Origin: Hyphomonadaceae bacterium | GTDB taxonomy: Bacteria > Pseudomonadota > Alphaproteobacteria > Caulobacterales > Aquidulcibacteraceae | NCBI GenBank assembly: GCA_022843225.1 | Contig: JALHOC010000013.1 | Span: 1 to 51,134 of the forward strand | DNA: 51,134 bases | Direction: 5' to 3' | In this document: one piece after another, positions 37,991-48,183 of the stretch | Layout: the number at the start of each line of letters is the position of its first letter | Position numbering within the stretch: position 1 is the stretch's first letter | Translations under genes and position numbers: made by a program | The notes under the pieces: generated by a model | Database searches by the model: none | The model's input: only the letters and a program-made list of their open reading frames with translations | Told to the model about the DNA's origin: nothing

Positions 37991-39768
37991 TGGATAGGCT
38001 CGTCCAGCAAGAGTTGTCGCGCGTAGCGCATGGGCGGCGATCCAAAGGACAAAATACCGTCATGATAGCGCTTGAAGTCGAACGCCGGTCCCCACGCCGC
38101 CTGCGCGGCGCGGCGGGTTTCAAGATGCTCCTGGAAGCCCACAAAATAGGTCGAGAGCTGGGTGAACGAGAGTTGCGCGCGCCGCCACTTGCCCGCCGCT
38201 TCGCGCTCTTCCTGGAACGCGGTCTCAGTAAGCAGATGCATCATCTCCTCGCGGCTCATGCCGTCAACATGGATGGCCTGGTCGATGATGGCGTTCGTCA
38301 CCGTGCGCAACTGCACCTTGAGTTGAGAGAGCCGGTAAAGCGGATCATCGGCGCGGAAGCCCTGCTCGGTCATCAGCTCTTCAGCATACACCGCCCAACC
38401 CTCGACGAACGAGCCGGAACTCAGCACCGCGCGCAGCACCGACGGGTAGGCGTTGGCGTGCCAGAGCTGCACATAATGCCCTGGTGAGCTTTCGTGCACG
38501 GCGATATCGAGGATACCGCGCGTGTTGTACTCCCGCAGGAACGATGTCGCTTGCTCGTCTGTCCAATCGTCCGGGATCGGCGACACAGCATAGAACGAGC
38601 CCAGATCACGCTCCAGCGGCCCCGGCGCATCGAGATACGCCACCGCGAAGCCGCGCTGAAACTCTGGCATCAGGATCACGCGCACGGGCTCGGGCGGCAT
38701 GGAAATGATCTGGCGCGCCTGGAGGAAAGCGTCGGCCTCGGCGACGCCGGCGGTCGCGACCGCCACCAGCTCATCGCGCGCTGGGCGCTCATTGGCGGCC
38801 AAATCCAAGGCCTGGCGTATCAAGTTCTGCTGCTGCTGAGGAGAGGTTGGCGTTTCAGGAGTGATGGCGCGCTGCATCGGCTGAAGGGCGGCGCGCGCCG
38901 CCTTGTACATTTCCGCGCGCACGCTGATCACCGCCGCTTCGGCGCGGCGGCGGATCTCCGCGCGCGACAGGGTCGATTGCAGCGTGAAAGCGAGCTGCGC
39001 GTCGAACACATCCGCGCCAACGCGAAAATCCGCTTGAGCGGCAGGCACGAGCGTGCCTTCGATCCAGGCCTGATGTTCGTCCACAGCCGCATTGAACGTT
39101 ATGATCGCCGCATCAAGGCGCGCCCGCTTCCGTGCACTGAGTTCGCCCATGTGCGGCTCAATCATATCGGTGACGATGCTTTTCAGGCCGCGATTTTGCG
39201 CGGCGTAGGTCTCGGCGTGCGGCGCAGGCACGCGCGCTGGCTGCAATTCGGCGCGCGCTTGCGCCAATAGCGTGGGCAACTTCTCCATGCGCGCGGTCGC
39301 GGCTTCCAAACGACGCGGCAGCGGCGCGAATTCGCGCGCCATTAAGCCATAGAGCGCCCCGCCCGCGAGCGATTGATAGGTGAGCGGGTTCCACGCCCAG
39401 CCCTGCAGCGTCTGAGTTTGCCAGACGCTCGCACGCAAAGAATTGGCGAGGATCGCGGCATCGACTTGATTGGCGCGCGACAGCCGCGTGTGATCGATCG
39501 CCTCCAGGGCCGCGAGCGTTGCTTGCGCGAAGCGCAGGCCGGACATACGCCCGGCCGCGCTTACATCGTCAATCTGGGTATCGAAGCGATGATCGCCGAT
39601 CGTCGTCGCGGATATTGGCGAGAGCCGCATGGAGCGATCGAGCCAGCGCCTGGAGAGCGCCGCGAAGGCGCGGTCGGCGCTGCTGGCGGTCGCTGCCTGA
39701 GCGGACGGCCAAGGCGCGAGCATGGTTGAACCGAGCGTGAGAACGACCCGGCGGCGCGTGAGTTTCAT
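37987..39768 (-). CDS. DUF885 metallopeptidase-like protein, exported
   Basis: 593 residues. The N-terminus MKLTRRRVVLTLGSTMLAPW with twin arginines followed by a hydrophobic stretch and AQA looks like a Tat or Sec signal. HESSPGH at 425-431 supplies two histidines and an adjacent Glu, and EGWAVYAEELMTEQGF gives the third ligand region, the DUF885 signature of M32-like carboxypeptidases/aminopeptidases. First gene of the branched-chain operon: peptide hydrolysis outside the cytosol would release amino acids for uptake and breakdown. Peptidase activity is inferred from the family. Confidence 0.88.
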
Positions 39769-40014
39769 GATGGACGCTTCGCTCCCAATAGCGAACCGGG
39801 GCTGCCCGGTCGGGCGGGCCCGTTGTTATTGCGCGGCAAAATACGCACCCGAAGCGTTCGCGCAATCCCAATGCTAAAAACGGGAACAAACTTGCGTAAA
39901 AGTCGCTTTTTTTGTTATTTTTAACCCGGGAGAACCCTACCCCTTCAGCGCCGGCCAAAGCTGGCCTGCCGCTTGCAAGCCAGCGGCCAGAACACGAAGC
40001 CGTTGGGGGCCAGA

Positions 40015-40281
40015 ATGCCAAAACTTCCCGCCTACAGATCAAATCAGCTCACCGGCTGGGTCAGTATCCCAGAAAAGCAGGGCTTTGGCTGGGTCCTCCG
40101 CCTCACCCTTTCGAACCGGTTGAGCGTCTCCGTGCCGGTGCGGGTGAAGACCCAAGACCGCGGCTGGACGCAATTCTTCTATGCCGAACTGGACGGACTG
40201 ACCCCTTGGCAGCTCGACCAGCTCGAGGCGCGCAGAATTCTGCAGCCTGCGCAACCCCACGCCGAGACCGTCGCGGCCTAA
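40015..40281 (+). CDS. Small conserved-looking hypothetical protein
   Basis: 88 residues, start ATG at 40015 with GGGGG upstream; an earlier in-frame ATG at 39973 adds 14. KQGFGWVLRLTLSNRLSVSVPV...WTQFFYAELDGLTPWQLDQLEARR is compact, beta-then-helix, no signal or helix for membranes. Family not recognised. It lies 158 bases upstream of tRNA-Arg; an AT-rich tract at about 39890-39925 upstream may hold its promoter. Confidence 0.6.
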   Translation: MPKLPAYRSNQLTGWVSIPEKQGFGWVLRLTLSNRLSVSVPVRVKTQDRGWTQFFYAELDGLTPWQLDQLEARRILQPAQPHAETVAA

Positions 40282-40439
40282 GCCCGCGCCATCGTCGCCT
40301 CTGTTGCTTGGGGGCTGTGCAAACGCCGTCGAAAGGTGCTAAACGCCCGCTCCCTTTTGAGGAGGCCCGATGGGCTGGCCTTGGCGCGTGCGCCGTTGGC
40401 TGGACCAAAACGCGGGAATCCCCGAAAAGGAACCAAGAC

Positions 40440-40516
40440 GCGCCCGTAGCTCAGCTGGATAGAGCACCAGACTACGAATCTGGGGGTCAGGAGTTCGAAT
40501 CTCTTCGGGCGCGCCA
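40440..40516 (+). tRNA. tRNA-Arg (anticodon ACG)
   Basis: 77 bases. The acceptor stem GCGCCCG pairs with CGGGCGC, followed by G and encoded CCA. The anticodon stem CCAGA/TCTGG encloses CTACGAA, giving ACG (to be edited to ICG), which reads CGU/CGC/CGA. The T loop TTCGAAT is standard. A run of T follows directly. Confidence 0.97.
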
Positions 40517-40541
40517 TTTTTTGTGGACACTTCAACCCTAC

Positions 40542-40611
40542 GCTTCCGCTCTCAATTGACGCTTTAGTGGCCGGGCCTCAGCGGGGGCTTTCGGCGAAGC
40601 GGTGCGGAAGC
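40542..40611 (+). promoter_or_regulatory. Candidate structured leader RNA upstream of cysD
   Basis: GCTTCCGC (40542-40549) is perfectly complementary to GCGGAAGC (40604-40611), and GCTT/AAGC (about 40588-40600) can form a small hairpin within. It ends 17 bases before the cysD start. Sulfate-activation operons of alphaproteobacteria are known to carry a short conserved leader motif (sul1 RNA); I cannot check whether this matches it. It may also simply be chance pairing. Confidence 0.35.
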
Positions 40612-40628
40612 TAAGAACCCGCCTAGCC

Positions 40629-41546
40629 ATGAGCCAAAGCGCCCAACCACGCCTCACCCACCTCGACCGGCTCGAGGCGGAAGCCATCCACATCATGCGT
40701 GAGGTCGCGGCCGAGGCCGAACGACCTGTCATGCTCTATTCCATCGGCAAGGACAGCGCCGTGATGCTGCACCTGGCCCAAAAGGCGTTCTTCCCCTCGC
40801 CGCTCCCGTTTCCGCTGTTGCACGTGGACACGACCTGGAAGTTCCAAGCCATGTACGCGATGCGCGACAAGATCGCTGCAACGCCCGGTATCGAGCTGAT
40901 CGTCCACCAAAACCCGGACGCCGCAGCGCGCGGCATCAATCCGTTCGACCATGGGTCGGCCTTGCACACCGACCTCTGGAAAACCGAAGGCCTCAAGCAG
41001 GCGCTAGATAAGCACGGCTTCGACGCCGCCTTCGGGGGCGCGCGCCGCGACGAGGAAAAGAGCCGCGCCAAGGAGCGCATCTTCTCGTTTCGTTCAGCCA
41101 ATCATCGCTGGGACCCGAAGAGCCAACGCCCCGAACTCTGGCGGCTCTACAACGCCAAAAAACATCGCGGCGAAAGCATCCGCGTGTTTCCGATCTCGAA
41201 TTGGACCGAGCTTGACATCTGGCAATACATCCACATCGAGAACATCCCTATCGTGCCGCTCTATTTCGCGGCGGAGCGCCCAGTCGTGCGCCGCGACGGC
41301 GGTCTGATCATGGCCGACGATGCGCGCATGCGGTTCAATCCAGGCGAGACACCGGAGCTGCGCCGTGTGCGCTTCCGCACGTTGGGCTGCTATCCTTTGT
41401 CGGGCGGTTTTGAGAGCGAGGCCGATACGCTGCCTAAGATCATCCAGGAAATGCTGCTCGCAACCACCAGCGAACGCCAAGGCCGCTTGATCGATCACGA
41501 TCAGGCCGCGTCGATGGAGAAGAAGAAGCAGGAGGGCTATTTCTAA
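40629..41546 (+). CDS. cysD: Sulfate adenylyltransferase subunit 2
   Basis: Catalyses ATP + sulfate to APS, with CysN providing GTP hydrolysis. 305 residues. PP-loop [10 protein letters not shown] at 38-47, [12 protein letters not shown] near 147, and [10 protein letters not shown] near 258 are diagnostic. ATG at 40629 chosen because [20 protein letters not shown] matches the family start; an upstream GTG is less likely. Stop overlaps cysN start (TAATG). Confidence 0.97.
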   Translation: MSQSAQPRLTHLDRLEAEAIHIMREVAAEAERPVMLYSIGKDSAVMLHLAQKAFFPSPLPFPLLHVDTTWKFQAMYAMRDKIAATPGIELIVHQNPDAAARGINPFDHGSALHTDLWKTEGLKQALDKHGFDAAFGGARRDEEKSRAKERIFSFRSANHRWDPKSQRPELWRLYNAKKHRGESIRVFPISNWTELDIWQYIHIENIPIVPLYFAAERPVVRRDGGLIMADDARMRFNPGETPELRRVRFRTLGCYPLSGGFESEADTLPKIIQEMLLATTSERQGRLIDHDQAASMEKKKQEGYF

Positions 41547-43450
41547 TGACCTCCGATCTGATCGCGACCGACATCGAAGCGTATCTGGCGCAGCACCAAG
41601 CCAAATCGCTACTGCGGTTCATCACCTGCGGCAGCGTCGATGACGGCAAGTCCACATTGATTGGGCGCTTGCTCTACGATTCAAAAATGATCTTCGAGGA
41701 TCAACTCGCTGCCCTCGAATCCGATTCCAAGAAAGTTGGCACCCAGGGCGGCGACATCGACTTCGCGCTGCTGGTGGACGGCCTGGCCGCCGAACGCGAA
41801 CAAGGCATCACCATCGACGTGGCCTATCGCTTCTTCGCCACCGACAAACGCAAGTTTATCGTCGCCGATACGCCAGGCCACGAGCAATACACCCGCAACA
41901 TGGTCACCGGCGCCTCGACCGCCGATCTCGCCGTGATTTTGATTGACGCGCGCAAGGGCGTGCTGACGCAGACGCGGCGCCATTCCTATCTCGTGTCGCT
42001 CATGGGCATTCGTCATGTCGTGCTGGCCGTCACCAAGATGGATCTGGTGGATTGGGCGCAGGACGTCTTCGACGCGATCGTTGAGGAGTATGGCGACTTC
42101 GCAGCTCAGATCGGACTTAAGGACATCGTCGCCATCCCGATTTCGGGCCTGAAGGGCGATAACATCGCTGCCAAGAGCAACGCCGCGCGGTGGTACACGG
42201 GCCCGGCCCTCTTGGAGCATCTCGAAACCGTCGACATTGATGAGGCGCGCCGCGCGAAAGGGCCGTTGCGTTTGCCCGTGCAATGGGTCAACCGGCCCAA
42301 TCTGGACTTCCGCGGTTTCTCGGGGCAGATCGCGGGCGGACGCGTCAGGCCTGGCGATCGCATTCGCGTCGCGCCGTCCGGCGCCATCAGCACGGTCGCG
42401 CGCATCGTCACCAAGGGGGGCGACCTTGCTGAGGCTGTCGCCGGCCAATCGGTGACGCTGACGCTGGCCGATGAGATCGATTGCTCACGCGGCGACGTGA
42501 TCGCGGCCGCCGCCGATCCGCCAGAAGCCGCCGATCAGTTCGAAGTGACTTTGATCTGGATGGGCGAGGAAAAATTGCTGCCGGGGCGGCCGTATTGGCT
42601 AAAACTGGGCGCCAAGCTCGTCACCGCGCAAGTCACCGACATCAAGCATAAGGTCAATGTCAACACGCTCGCGCACACCGCCACGAAAGTATTGGAGCTC
42701 AACGAAATCGCGGTTTGCAATCTGAGTCTCGACCGCCCCGTGGCGTTCGATCCCTATGCCGCGAACCAAGACATGGGCGGCTTCATCCTGATCGATCGCT
42801 TGAGCAACGCGACAATCGCGGCTGGCCTCATGCATTTCGCGCTGCGTCGCTCGAGCAATGTGCATTGGCAGGCGATCGAGGTTTCGCGCGAGGCGCGCGC
42901 GACCATAAAGGGCCAGAAAGCCGCCGTGTTGTGGTTCACTGGATTGTCGGGCGCTGGCAAGTCCACCATCGCCAACTTGGTCGAGAAAAAGCTCCTCTCG
43001 CTCGGGCGCCACACCGTGATGCTCGATGGCGACAATGTACGCCATGGCCTGTCGCGCGACCTCGGCTTCACTGAAGCCGACCGCGTCGAAAACATCCGCC
43101 GTGTCGCGGAAGTGGCGAAACTGATGACCGACGCAGGACTGATCGTGCTGGTCTCGTTTATCTCGCCGTTCCGCGCCGAACGTCAATTGGCGCGCGAATT
43201 GATGGAACACGGAGAGTTCTTCGAGATTTTCATCGACACGCCGATCGAAGAGGCGGAGCGGCGCGATGTGAAGGGGCTCTACAAGAAGGCCCGCGCTGGG
43301 CAGTTGCGGAACTTCACTGGCATCGACAGCCCTTACGAGCCGCCCGAAAAGCCTGAGATTAGCATCAACACCACCGAGATGGACGCCGCCTCCGCGGCGG
43401 CGCTGATCGTGGCGCGTCTTGTCGGCGAGGATTTCGGCAGCGGGATTTAG
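41546..43450 (+). CDS. cysN: Bifunctional sulfate adenylyltransferase subunit 1 / APS kinase
   Basis: 634 residues: CysN GTPase in the first part ([15 protein letters not shown] at about 29-43, [19 protein letters not shown]), followed from about 455 by CysC APS kinase with P-loop GLSGAGKST at 466-474 and a [15 protein letters not shown] substrate loop. The fusion (cysNC) makes PAPS directly from APS and occurs in many proteobacteria. Convergent with the P1 peptidase gene, with overlapping stops. cysH and cysI are not in the window. Confidence 0.97.
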   Translation: MTSDLIATDIEAYLAQHQAKSLLRFITCGSVDDGKSTLIGRLLYDSKMIFEDQLAALESDSKKVGTQGGDIDFALLVDGLAAEREQGITIDVAYRFFATDKRKFIVADTPGHEQYTRNMVTGASTADLAVILIDARKGVLTQTRRHSYLVSLMGIRHVVLAVTKMDLVDWAQDVFDAIVEEYGDFAAQIGLKDIVAIPISGLKGDNIAAKSNAARWYTGPALLEHLETVDIDEARRAKGPLRLPVQWVNRPNLDFRGFSGQIAGGRVRPGDRIRVAPSGAISTVARIVTKGGDLAEAVAGQSVTLTLADEIDCSRGDVIAAAADPPEAADQFEVTLIWMGEEKLLPGRPYWLKLGAKLVTAQVTDIKHKVNVNTLAHTATKVLELNEIAVCNLSLDRPVAFDPYAANQDMGGFILIDRLSNATIAAGLMHFALRRSSNVHWQAIEVSREARATIKGQKAAVLWFTGLSGAGKSTIANLVEKKLLSLGRHTVMLDGDNVRHGLSRDLGFTEADRVENIRRVAEVAKLMTDAGLIVLVSFISPFRAERQLARELMEHGEFFEIFIDTPIEEAERRDVKGLYKKARAGQLRNFTGIDSPYEPPEKPEISINTTEMDAASAAALIVARLVGEDFGSGI

Positions 43451-44460
43451 CGCGCGTCGCGCCAGGCGGCGTGACCGCCGACCGAGACCGCCTCATAGAC
43501 GCCGCGCGCTACCGCACGCGCCAGGCAATCGGCCGCAAGTGCGCCAAAGCGCGCCACGGCGAATGCGCGCGACTGTGACGCCGGCTTCGCCGCTGTCGCG
43601 AGCGCAAACACCACATCGCCATCGAAGGGCGCGAACACGGGCCTGATCGCGCGTGCGAGGCCCGCGCTCGCCATTTGCGCCACGCGCTTGCACTCTGCGG
43701 GCGTCAAATCCGCGTCAACGGCGACAACCGCGATGGTCGTGTTCGCGCGCGGTTGCGGATTGATCTTGGCCCCGCCCCAATCCTCGGAATCGAACGCGGC
43801 GTTTGTGTCCGGCCTGACGCCGCCGAACTCGCCGTCGATTTCGAACGCATGCGCCCAGAACACGCGCGCATTAGGCATCGTCGTCGCGCCCCAGCAATTC
43901 ACGCAGGCGAGCGCGGCGATTGTGAACCCGTCGGCGGTGACGATGCTGGCGCTGCCCTGCCCGCCCTTTAGCGCGCCCGCCTTGGCGCCGAGGCCAGCGC
44001 CGGCATTGCCCAAAGGCACGTGGCGCGCGCGCTTGGCATAGGCCGCGCGCCCCAGCGCCGGGTAGGGCGGCGCATCACCCCAGGCTTTGTCGCCGCCATT
44101 GGCGAGATCGTAGAGGATCGCCGCCGGAACCACGGGCGAGCGCGGCACGCCGGGCATATCCACCAACCCGAAGCCCTTGCCCTCCGCGCCCATGGCCGCG
44201 ACCACGCCATCGGCCGCCGCCAAGCCATACACCGATCCGCCAGCCAGCACGATTGCGTCCACGGCATCGACCAAATTCTCCGGCGCCAGCGCATCGGTTT
44301 CGCGCGTGCCGGGTCCGCCGCCGCGAATATCAACGCCGCAAACCGCGCGCGCCTCAGGCACAATCACGGTGACGCCCGTGAGCGCGGCGAGATCCTCGGC
44401 GCAGCCAATACGAAATCCCTCGATGTCGGCGAGGGAATTGGCAGGGCCTGGTCGCGCCAT
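43447..44460 (-). CDS. P1-family (DmpA-like) aminopeptidase/esterase
   Basis: 337 residues. NTNASE-fold relatives self-cleave to expose an N-terminal nucleophile; the likely site is before a Thr in [20 protein letters not shown], which aligns with the DmpA Gly-Ser site. [20 protein letters not shown] and VAGGSVYGL-type segments ([18 protein letters not shown]) are typical. Cytosolic by lack of a signal peptide. Start ATG at 44460; TTG at 44484 would add eight residues. Convergent with cysN by a four-base overlap. Confidence 0.88.
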   Translation of the reverse strand: MARPGPANSLADIEGFRIGCAEDLAALTGVTVIVPEARAVCGVDIRGGGPGTRETDALAPENLVDAVDAIVLAGGSVYGLAAADGVVAAMGAEGKGFGLVDMPGVPRSPVVPAAILYDLANGGDKAWGDAPPYPALGRAAYAKRARHVPLGNAGAGLGAKAGALKGGQGSASIVTADGFTIAALACVNCWGATTMPNARVFWAHAFEIDGEFGGVRPDTNAAFDSEDWGGAKINPQPRANTTIAVVAVDADLTPAECKRVAQMASAGLARAIRPVFAPFDGDVVFALATAAKPASQSRAFAVARFGALAADCLARAVARGVYEAVSVGGHAAWRDAR

Positions 44461-44513
44461 GGACGGTTCTTTCGCTTTCGACAATTCAGATTCGGCGTGT
44501 AGGAAATCGCTCT

Positions 44514-46271
44514 ATGGGTCAATTGCAAGGACTTCCGAGGGGCTGGGTAGGCGCGGTTTTTGCGCTCATCCTCGCCGCGTGCGCCACCACGTCGACGCCA
44601 GAGGCGCCGCGCGCCCTGGGCGAAGCCATGGCGACCGCTGCGAACCCCCACGCCGTGGAGGCTGCTGTCGAAATCCTGCAGGCGGGCGGTTCTGCCGTCG
44701 ATGCGGCAATCGCGGCGGAATTGGTGCTCGGCTTGGTTGAGCCGCAATCGTCAGGCTTGGGCGGCGGTGGCTTCATGCTGACCTATGACGCGGAGAGTGA
44801 GCGCATCAGCGCTTATGACGGACGCGAGCGCGCGCCTGCGGGCGCGACGCCGACCATGTTCCTCGATGCGCGCGGCGAGCCGATGAGCTTCATTGACGCC
44901 CAAGCCAGCGGGCGCTCGATCGGCACACCGCTGCTTGTGCCGATGCTGAAGCTCGCGCACGACGACCATGGGCGCTTGCCCTGGGAGCGTTTGTTCGAGC
45001 CCGCTATCCGCTTGGCGGAAAGCGGTTTCGCGATTTCGCCGCGTTTGGCGCGCTTCATAGCAATGGCGGGCGAGCGCGGGCGCTTGCGCGCTGACTTCCA
45101 AACGCGCGCCTATTTCTTCGACCGCGAAGGGCAACCTCTGCCGGAAGGCGCCATCCTACGTAATCCCGCTTACGCCGCGACCTTGCGCGCTATAGCCGCC
45201 CAAGGCCCAAGCGCCATGACACAGGGACCGATCGCGGAAGCTATAGTCGCCGCCGCGCAACGCAATCCACGCGCCGGCACGTTGACGCTTGCGGATCTGC
45301 AAAGCGCCCAGCCGCGACGGCTTGAGCCTGTGTGCGGCGCATTTCGTCTCTACAGAGTTTGCACAAGCCCCTCGCCGACATCGGGCAACGCCGCCATTTC
45401 GGTCCTCGGCCTCTATGAACGCGCGCGCCCGCGCGCGGAAGGCGCCGCGAACGCCGACGATTGGGCCGCATTCCTGTGGGCCAGCCGGCTGGCCTACGCT
45501 GACCGCGACCATTACATGGCCGACGATGAATTCGTACCCGTGCCAACGCGTGAGCTGATCGCACCAACCTATCTCGATGAGCGCGCGCGCTTGATCGATC
45601 TGGCGCAGGCGCCGCCCACGCGCGTTGAGCCTGGCGCGCCCGCCGGCAACGAGATGTATCAACGTTGGGGCCGTGAACTGGATGAAGAGAACGGCACGAC
45701 GCATGTGTCGGTCGTCGACGCCTGGGGCAACGCTGTAGCACTCACCGCGACGGTCGAGAGCGTCTTCGGTTCGCAACGCATGGCTGCGGGCTTCCTGCTC
45801 AACAACCAGCTCACGGATTTCTCGTTCCGCCCGACTTTGAACGGACGCCCGCTGGCGAACGCCGTTGAACCGCGCAAGCGGCCGCGCTCCTCGATGTCGC
45901 CAACGATCGTGACCGATCGCAACGGCGAACTGGTGTTGGTGATCGGCTCGCCCGGCGGCTCGGCGATCATCGGCTATGTCGCGCGCGCCACGATCGGCAT
46001 CCTGGATTGGAACATGCCCGTGCAAGACGCCATCGCATTGGGCAACGCCACGGCGAGGACATCCCCGGCACGCGTGGAGACGCAGCGTTGGCCAGCAGGC
46101 GTCGCTGATGCTCTCCGGGCGCGCGGCTGGGACATCGCCGAAAGCAGCGCCTTGGAAGCCAGCGGCATCCACGCCATTCGCGTTACGCCCAATGGGCTCG
46201 ATGGCGGCGCCGATCCACGGCGCGAAGGCGTCGTTGTGCGCGTGCCGTCGCCGTCGCCTCAAGCACAATAA
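44514..46271 (+). CDS. ggt: Gamma-glutamyltransferase, lipoprotein type
   Basis: 585 residues. Cleaves glutathione and other gamma-glutamyl compounds in the periplasm after autocatalytic processing. ENGTTHVSVVD holds the nucleophilic Thr (Thr395, or its neighbour Thr396), and AVDAAIAAELVLGLVEPQSSG and GSPGGS are family landmarks. Instead of a plain signal peptide it has lipobox LILAAC (Cys23), so it should be lipid-anchored. Convergent with the histidine kinase (8 bases). Confidence 0.93.
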   Translation: MGQLQGLPRGWVGAVFALILAACATTSTPEAPRALGEAMATAANPHAVEAAVEILQAGGSAVDAAIAAELVLGLVEPQSSGLGGGGFMLTYDAESERISAYDGRERAPAGATPTMFLDARGEPMSFIDAQASGRSIGTPLLVPMLKLAHDDHGRLPWERLFEPAIRLAESGFAISPRLARFIAMAGERGRLRADFQTRAYFFDREGQPLPEGAILRNPAYAATLRAIAAQGPSAMTQGPIAEAIVAAAQRNPRAGTLTLADLQSAQPRRLEPVCGAFRLYRVCTSPSPTSGNAAISVLGLYERARPRAEGAANADDWAAFLWASRLAYADRDHYMADDEFVPVPTRELIAPTYLDERARLIDLAQAPPTRVEPGAPAGNEMYQRWGRELDEENGTTHVSVVDAWGNAVALTATVESVFGSQRMAAGFLLNNQLTDFSFRPTLNGRPLANAVEPRKRPRSSMSPTIVTDRNGELVLVIGSPGGSAIIGYVARATIGILDWNMPVQDAIALGNATARTSPARVETQRWPAGVADALRARGWDIAESSALEASGIHAIRVTPNGLDGGADPRREGVVVRVPSPSPQAQ

Positions 46272-46279
46272 GCACCCCA

Positions 46280-47725
46280 CTACGCAGCGGGCAGCGTGAT
46301 CCGGAATGTGGCGCCTTCAGCGCCAGTGCGCACAAGAGCCAATTCCCCGCCCATGGCCCTCGTCAACTCACGCGCAATCGCGAGGCCGAGCCCCGTGCCG
46401 CCCGCTTCCGGCGCAGCGGAGACGAACGGCTCGAACAAGCGTGCGCGCAAGTTTTCCCGCACGCCAGGCCCGTGATCGATCACCTCGATCTGCGCGCGCC
46501 CTTCGTCGCGATAAGCGCGAATGGTGACGGACTCATCCACGCGCGCGTGGTCTTTCATCGCCTGGCCCGCATTGCGCACCAGATTCACGAGCACACGATG
46601 CAGCTGATCTGGATCGGCGACGCACGCCAAGCCCGCTTCGATGTCTGGCCGATAATGAATTCCGGCAAAGCCGATCAGCGCGTCGGCGGCAGCCTCCTCG
46701 GCAGCATCGACGACCGAGACGCGCTGCAATTGGGGCGGCGCCTCGTCGGCGCGGCCATATTTGAGCGTCGAAGCCGCGAGCCCCGCGGCGCGGTCGATGG
46801 TGCGCTCCAAACGCGGCGCCAATTGCCGCACGGCGGGGTCCTCCGACTTCGCCAATCGATCCGCGACCAATTGCGCGGTCGCGAGCATGTTACGCAAATC
46901 GTGACCGATGCGCGCAACTGCGGCGCCCAGCGCGGCGAGGCGATCTTTTTGACGCAAGGCGTTACGCACTTGCTCGGCCATGTCGGCGGCGGCGCGTTGG
47001 GCGCGGCCAATTTCATCCGGCCGCGCGCTGCGCGGAAACGCGATCGAAACGTCCTCGGGTTTGTCGCGAAAGCGTTCTATGGCGCGGGTCAGGTCGCGCA
47101 TTGGGGTCACAAACGCCGCCGAGATGGCGACATACATCAGCGCGCCGACGGCGATCAGGATCATCATCGACACGCGCGCGAAACGTCCGGCGAAATCGCT
47201 CATGGCGCGCTTCAGCGGCGCTTCGTCGAGCACGATCTCAATATACTCGCCTGATTCAAATCGCGGACGCGCGCGCACCTGCAGGACACGTCCCGGCGGC
47301 GACCACAAGCTTTCGAACGCCCACACGACGCGGTCCAGCCCGCGCGCGCTTGTGTAATCGTAGGTGTACAAACGCTCCACCATAGGCGCGTCCGGCGCCT
47401 CCAACAGCAGCACGCGCTCCCCGCCGCGCTCGAGCGCCGCGCGCTGCACGCCGGCATTGTTCAAGAGTTCGTCCTCAAGCGTCGGCCCGATGTCGAGGTC
47501 CGGCGTGTCCTCCAGCGCTAGCGCCGCCACCTGGGAGAGATTCATGCGCTCGCGCAGCCAGTTTTCATGAAACCCGGCAAGCGCGGGTATAAAAATCACC
47601 ACCTCGCCCACCAGCACAGCAGCGACCGTCATGCCCAAGAGCCGCCCCGCCAAACTGTCGGCGAAGGCGCGCAGGCGCTGCAGCGTCCCAGAACCTCCCT
47701 CTTGCGCACCGCCGGGCATCGTCAT
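46280..47725 (-). CDS. Orphan sensor histidine kinase
   Basis: 481 residues, start ATG at 47725 (47719 is an alternative). Two membrane helices (about 30-50 and 190-212) flank a ~140-residue periplasmic region; a HAMP-like stretch (VTPMRDLTRAIERFRD) follows. The H-box is ARIGHDLRNML; N-box NLVRNAGQAM, G1 DHGPGV, F-box LFEPFV and G2 GTGLGLAI are present. No response regulator is adjacent, so the partner is unknown. The very long upstream frame extension into the small membrane peptide gene is rejected. Confidence 0.88.
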   Translation of the reverse strand: MTMPGGAQEGGSGTLQRLRAFADSLAGRLLGMTVAAVLVGEVVIFIPALAGFHENWLRERMNLSQVAALALEDTPDLDIGPTLEDELLNNAGVQRAALERGGERVLLLEAPDAPMVERLYTYDYTSARGLDRVVWAFESLWSPPGRVLQVRARPRFESGEYIEIVLDEAPLKRAMSDFAGRFARVSMMILIAVGALMYVAISAAFVTPMRDLTRAIERFRDKPEDVSIAFPRSARPDEIGRAQRAAADMAEQVRNALRQKDRLAALGAAVARIGHDLRNMLATAQLVADRLAKSEDPAVRQLAPRLERTIDRAAGLAASTLKYGRADEAPPQLQRVSVVDAAEEAAADALIGFAGIHYRPDIEAGLACVADPDQLHRVLVNLVRNAGQAMKDHARVDESVTIRAYRDEGRAQIEVIDHGPGVRENLRARLFEPFVSAAPEAGGTGLGLAIARELTRAMGGELALVRTGAEGATFRITLPAA

Positions 47726-47840
47726 GGAGCTGGGGTAACCCAAAGCGAGGGGTATTGTCGCCGGTTGTGTCTCAATTTGAAAATCCGGAGCGATTGACCG
47801 CGCCTTGATCCCGCATCCGGCGCAGCCCATAAAAGAGGCC

Positions 47841-47990
47841 ATGAATAAGCTTTCCGCAGGGGCGGTTTTCTTTATCTGCCTCTTCCTCGGGATCATCTTC
47901 GACAACGTCGCGCTCGGCATTATCGCGGGTTTGTTCCTCGGCGCTGGCGTGGGGAAAGTTACCGCACCGAAGGATCGCACCGACGCCTAA
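47841..47990 (+). CDS. 49-residue membrane peptide
   Basis: MNKLSAGAVFFICLFLGIIF is followed by VALGIIAGLFLGAGVGKV, two short hydrophobic segments and a basic/acidic tail PKDRTDA. ATG at 47841 with AGAGG just two bases upstream, tighter than ideal. Unknown family; small hydrophobic peptides of this shape include stress-linked and toxin-type peptides, but there is no specific evidence for either. Confidence 0.6.
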   Translation: MNKLSAGAVFFICLFLGIIFDNVALGIIAGLFLGAGVGKVTAPKDRTDA

Positions 47991-48183
47991 CGCCCCAAGG
48001 AGAGAACGTCTCGCCCAGGGTCCTGTCTTCGTTTGCAGCACAAGACGGGCGAGGGCGTCGGGAACGGCAGCTCTTAAGCGCCCCCGCCGTTCGCAACATT
48101 GCGCCGAGCCGACGCAGATTGGCCCATTCGAGCCCGTCAGCACCGAAGTTGGCGGCGCACCTTGAGCGTGCTCACTCGGTACC

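Noticed and set aside
39890-39925. AT-rich stretch with TTGCGT and TTATTT 17 bases apart
   Set aside because: Spacing fits a sigma-70 promoter but both boxes are poor matches; mentioned only as a possibility for the 40015 gene.
39912-40559. Plus-strand frame of about 215 codons running through tRNA-Arg
   Set aside because: It overlaps a well-formed tRNA and the small 40015 gene in another frame.
47726-47980. 85-residue N-terminal extension of the histidine kinase
   Set aside because: It runs antisense through the small membrane peptide gene, is low in family similarity, and the internal ATG gives a normal kinase start.
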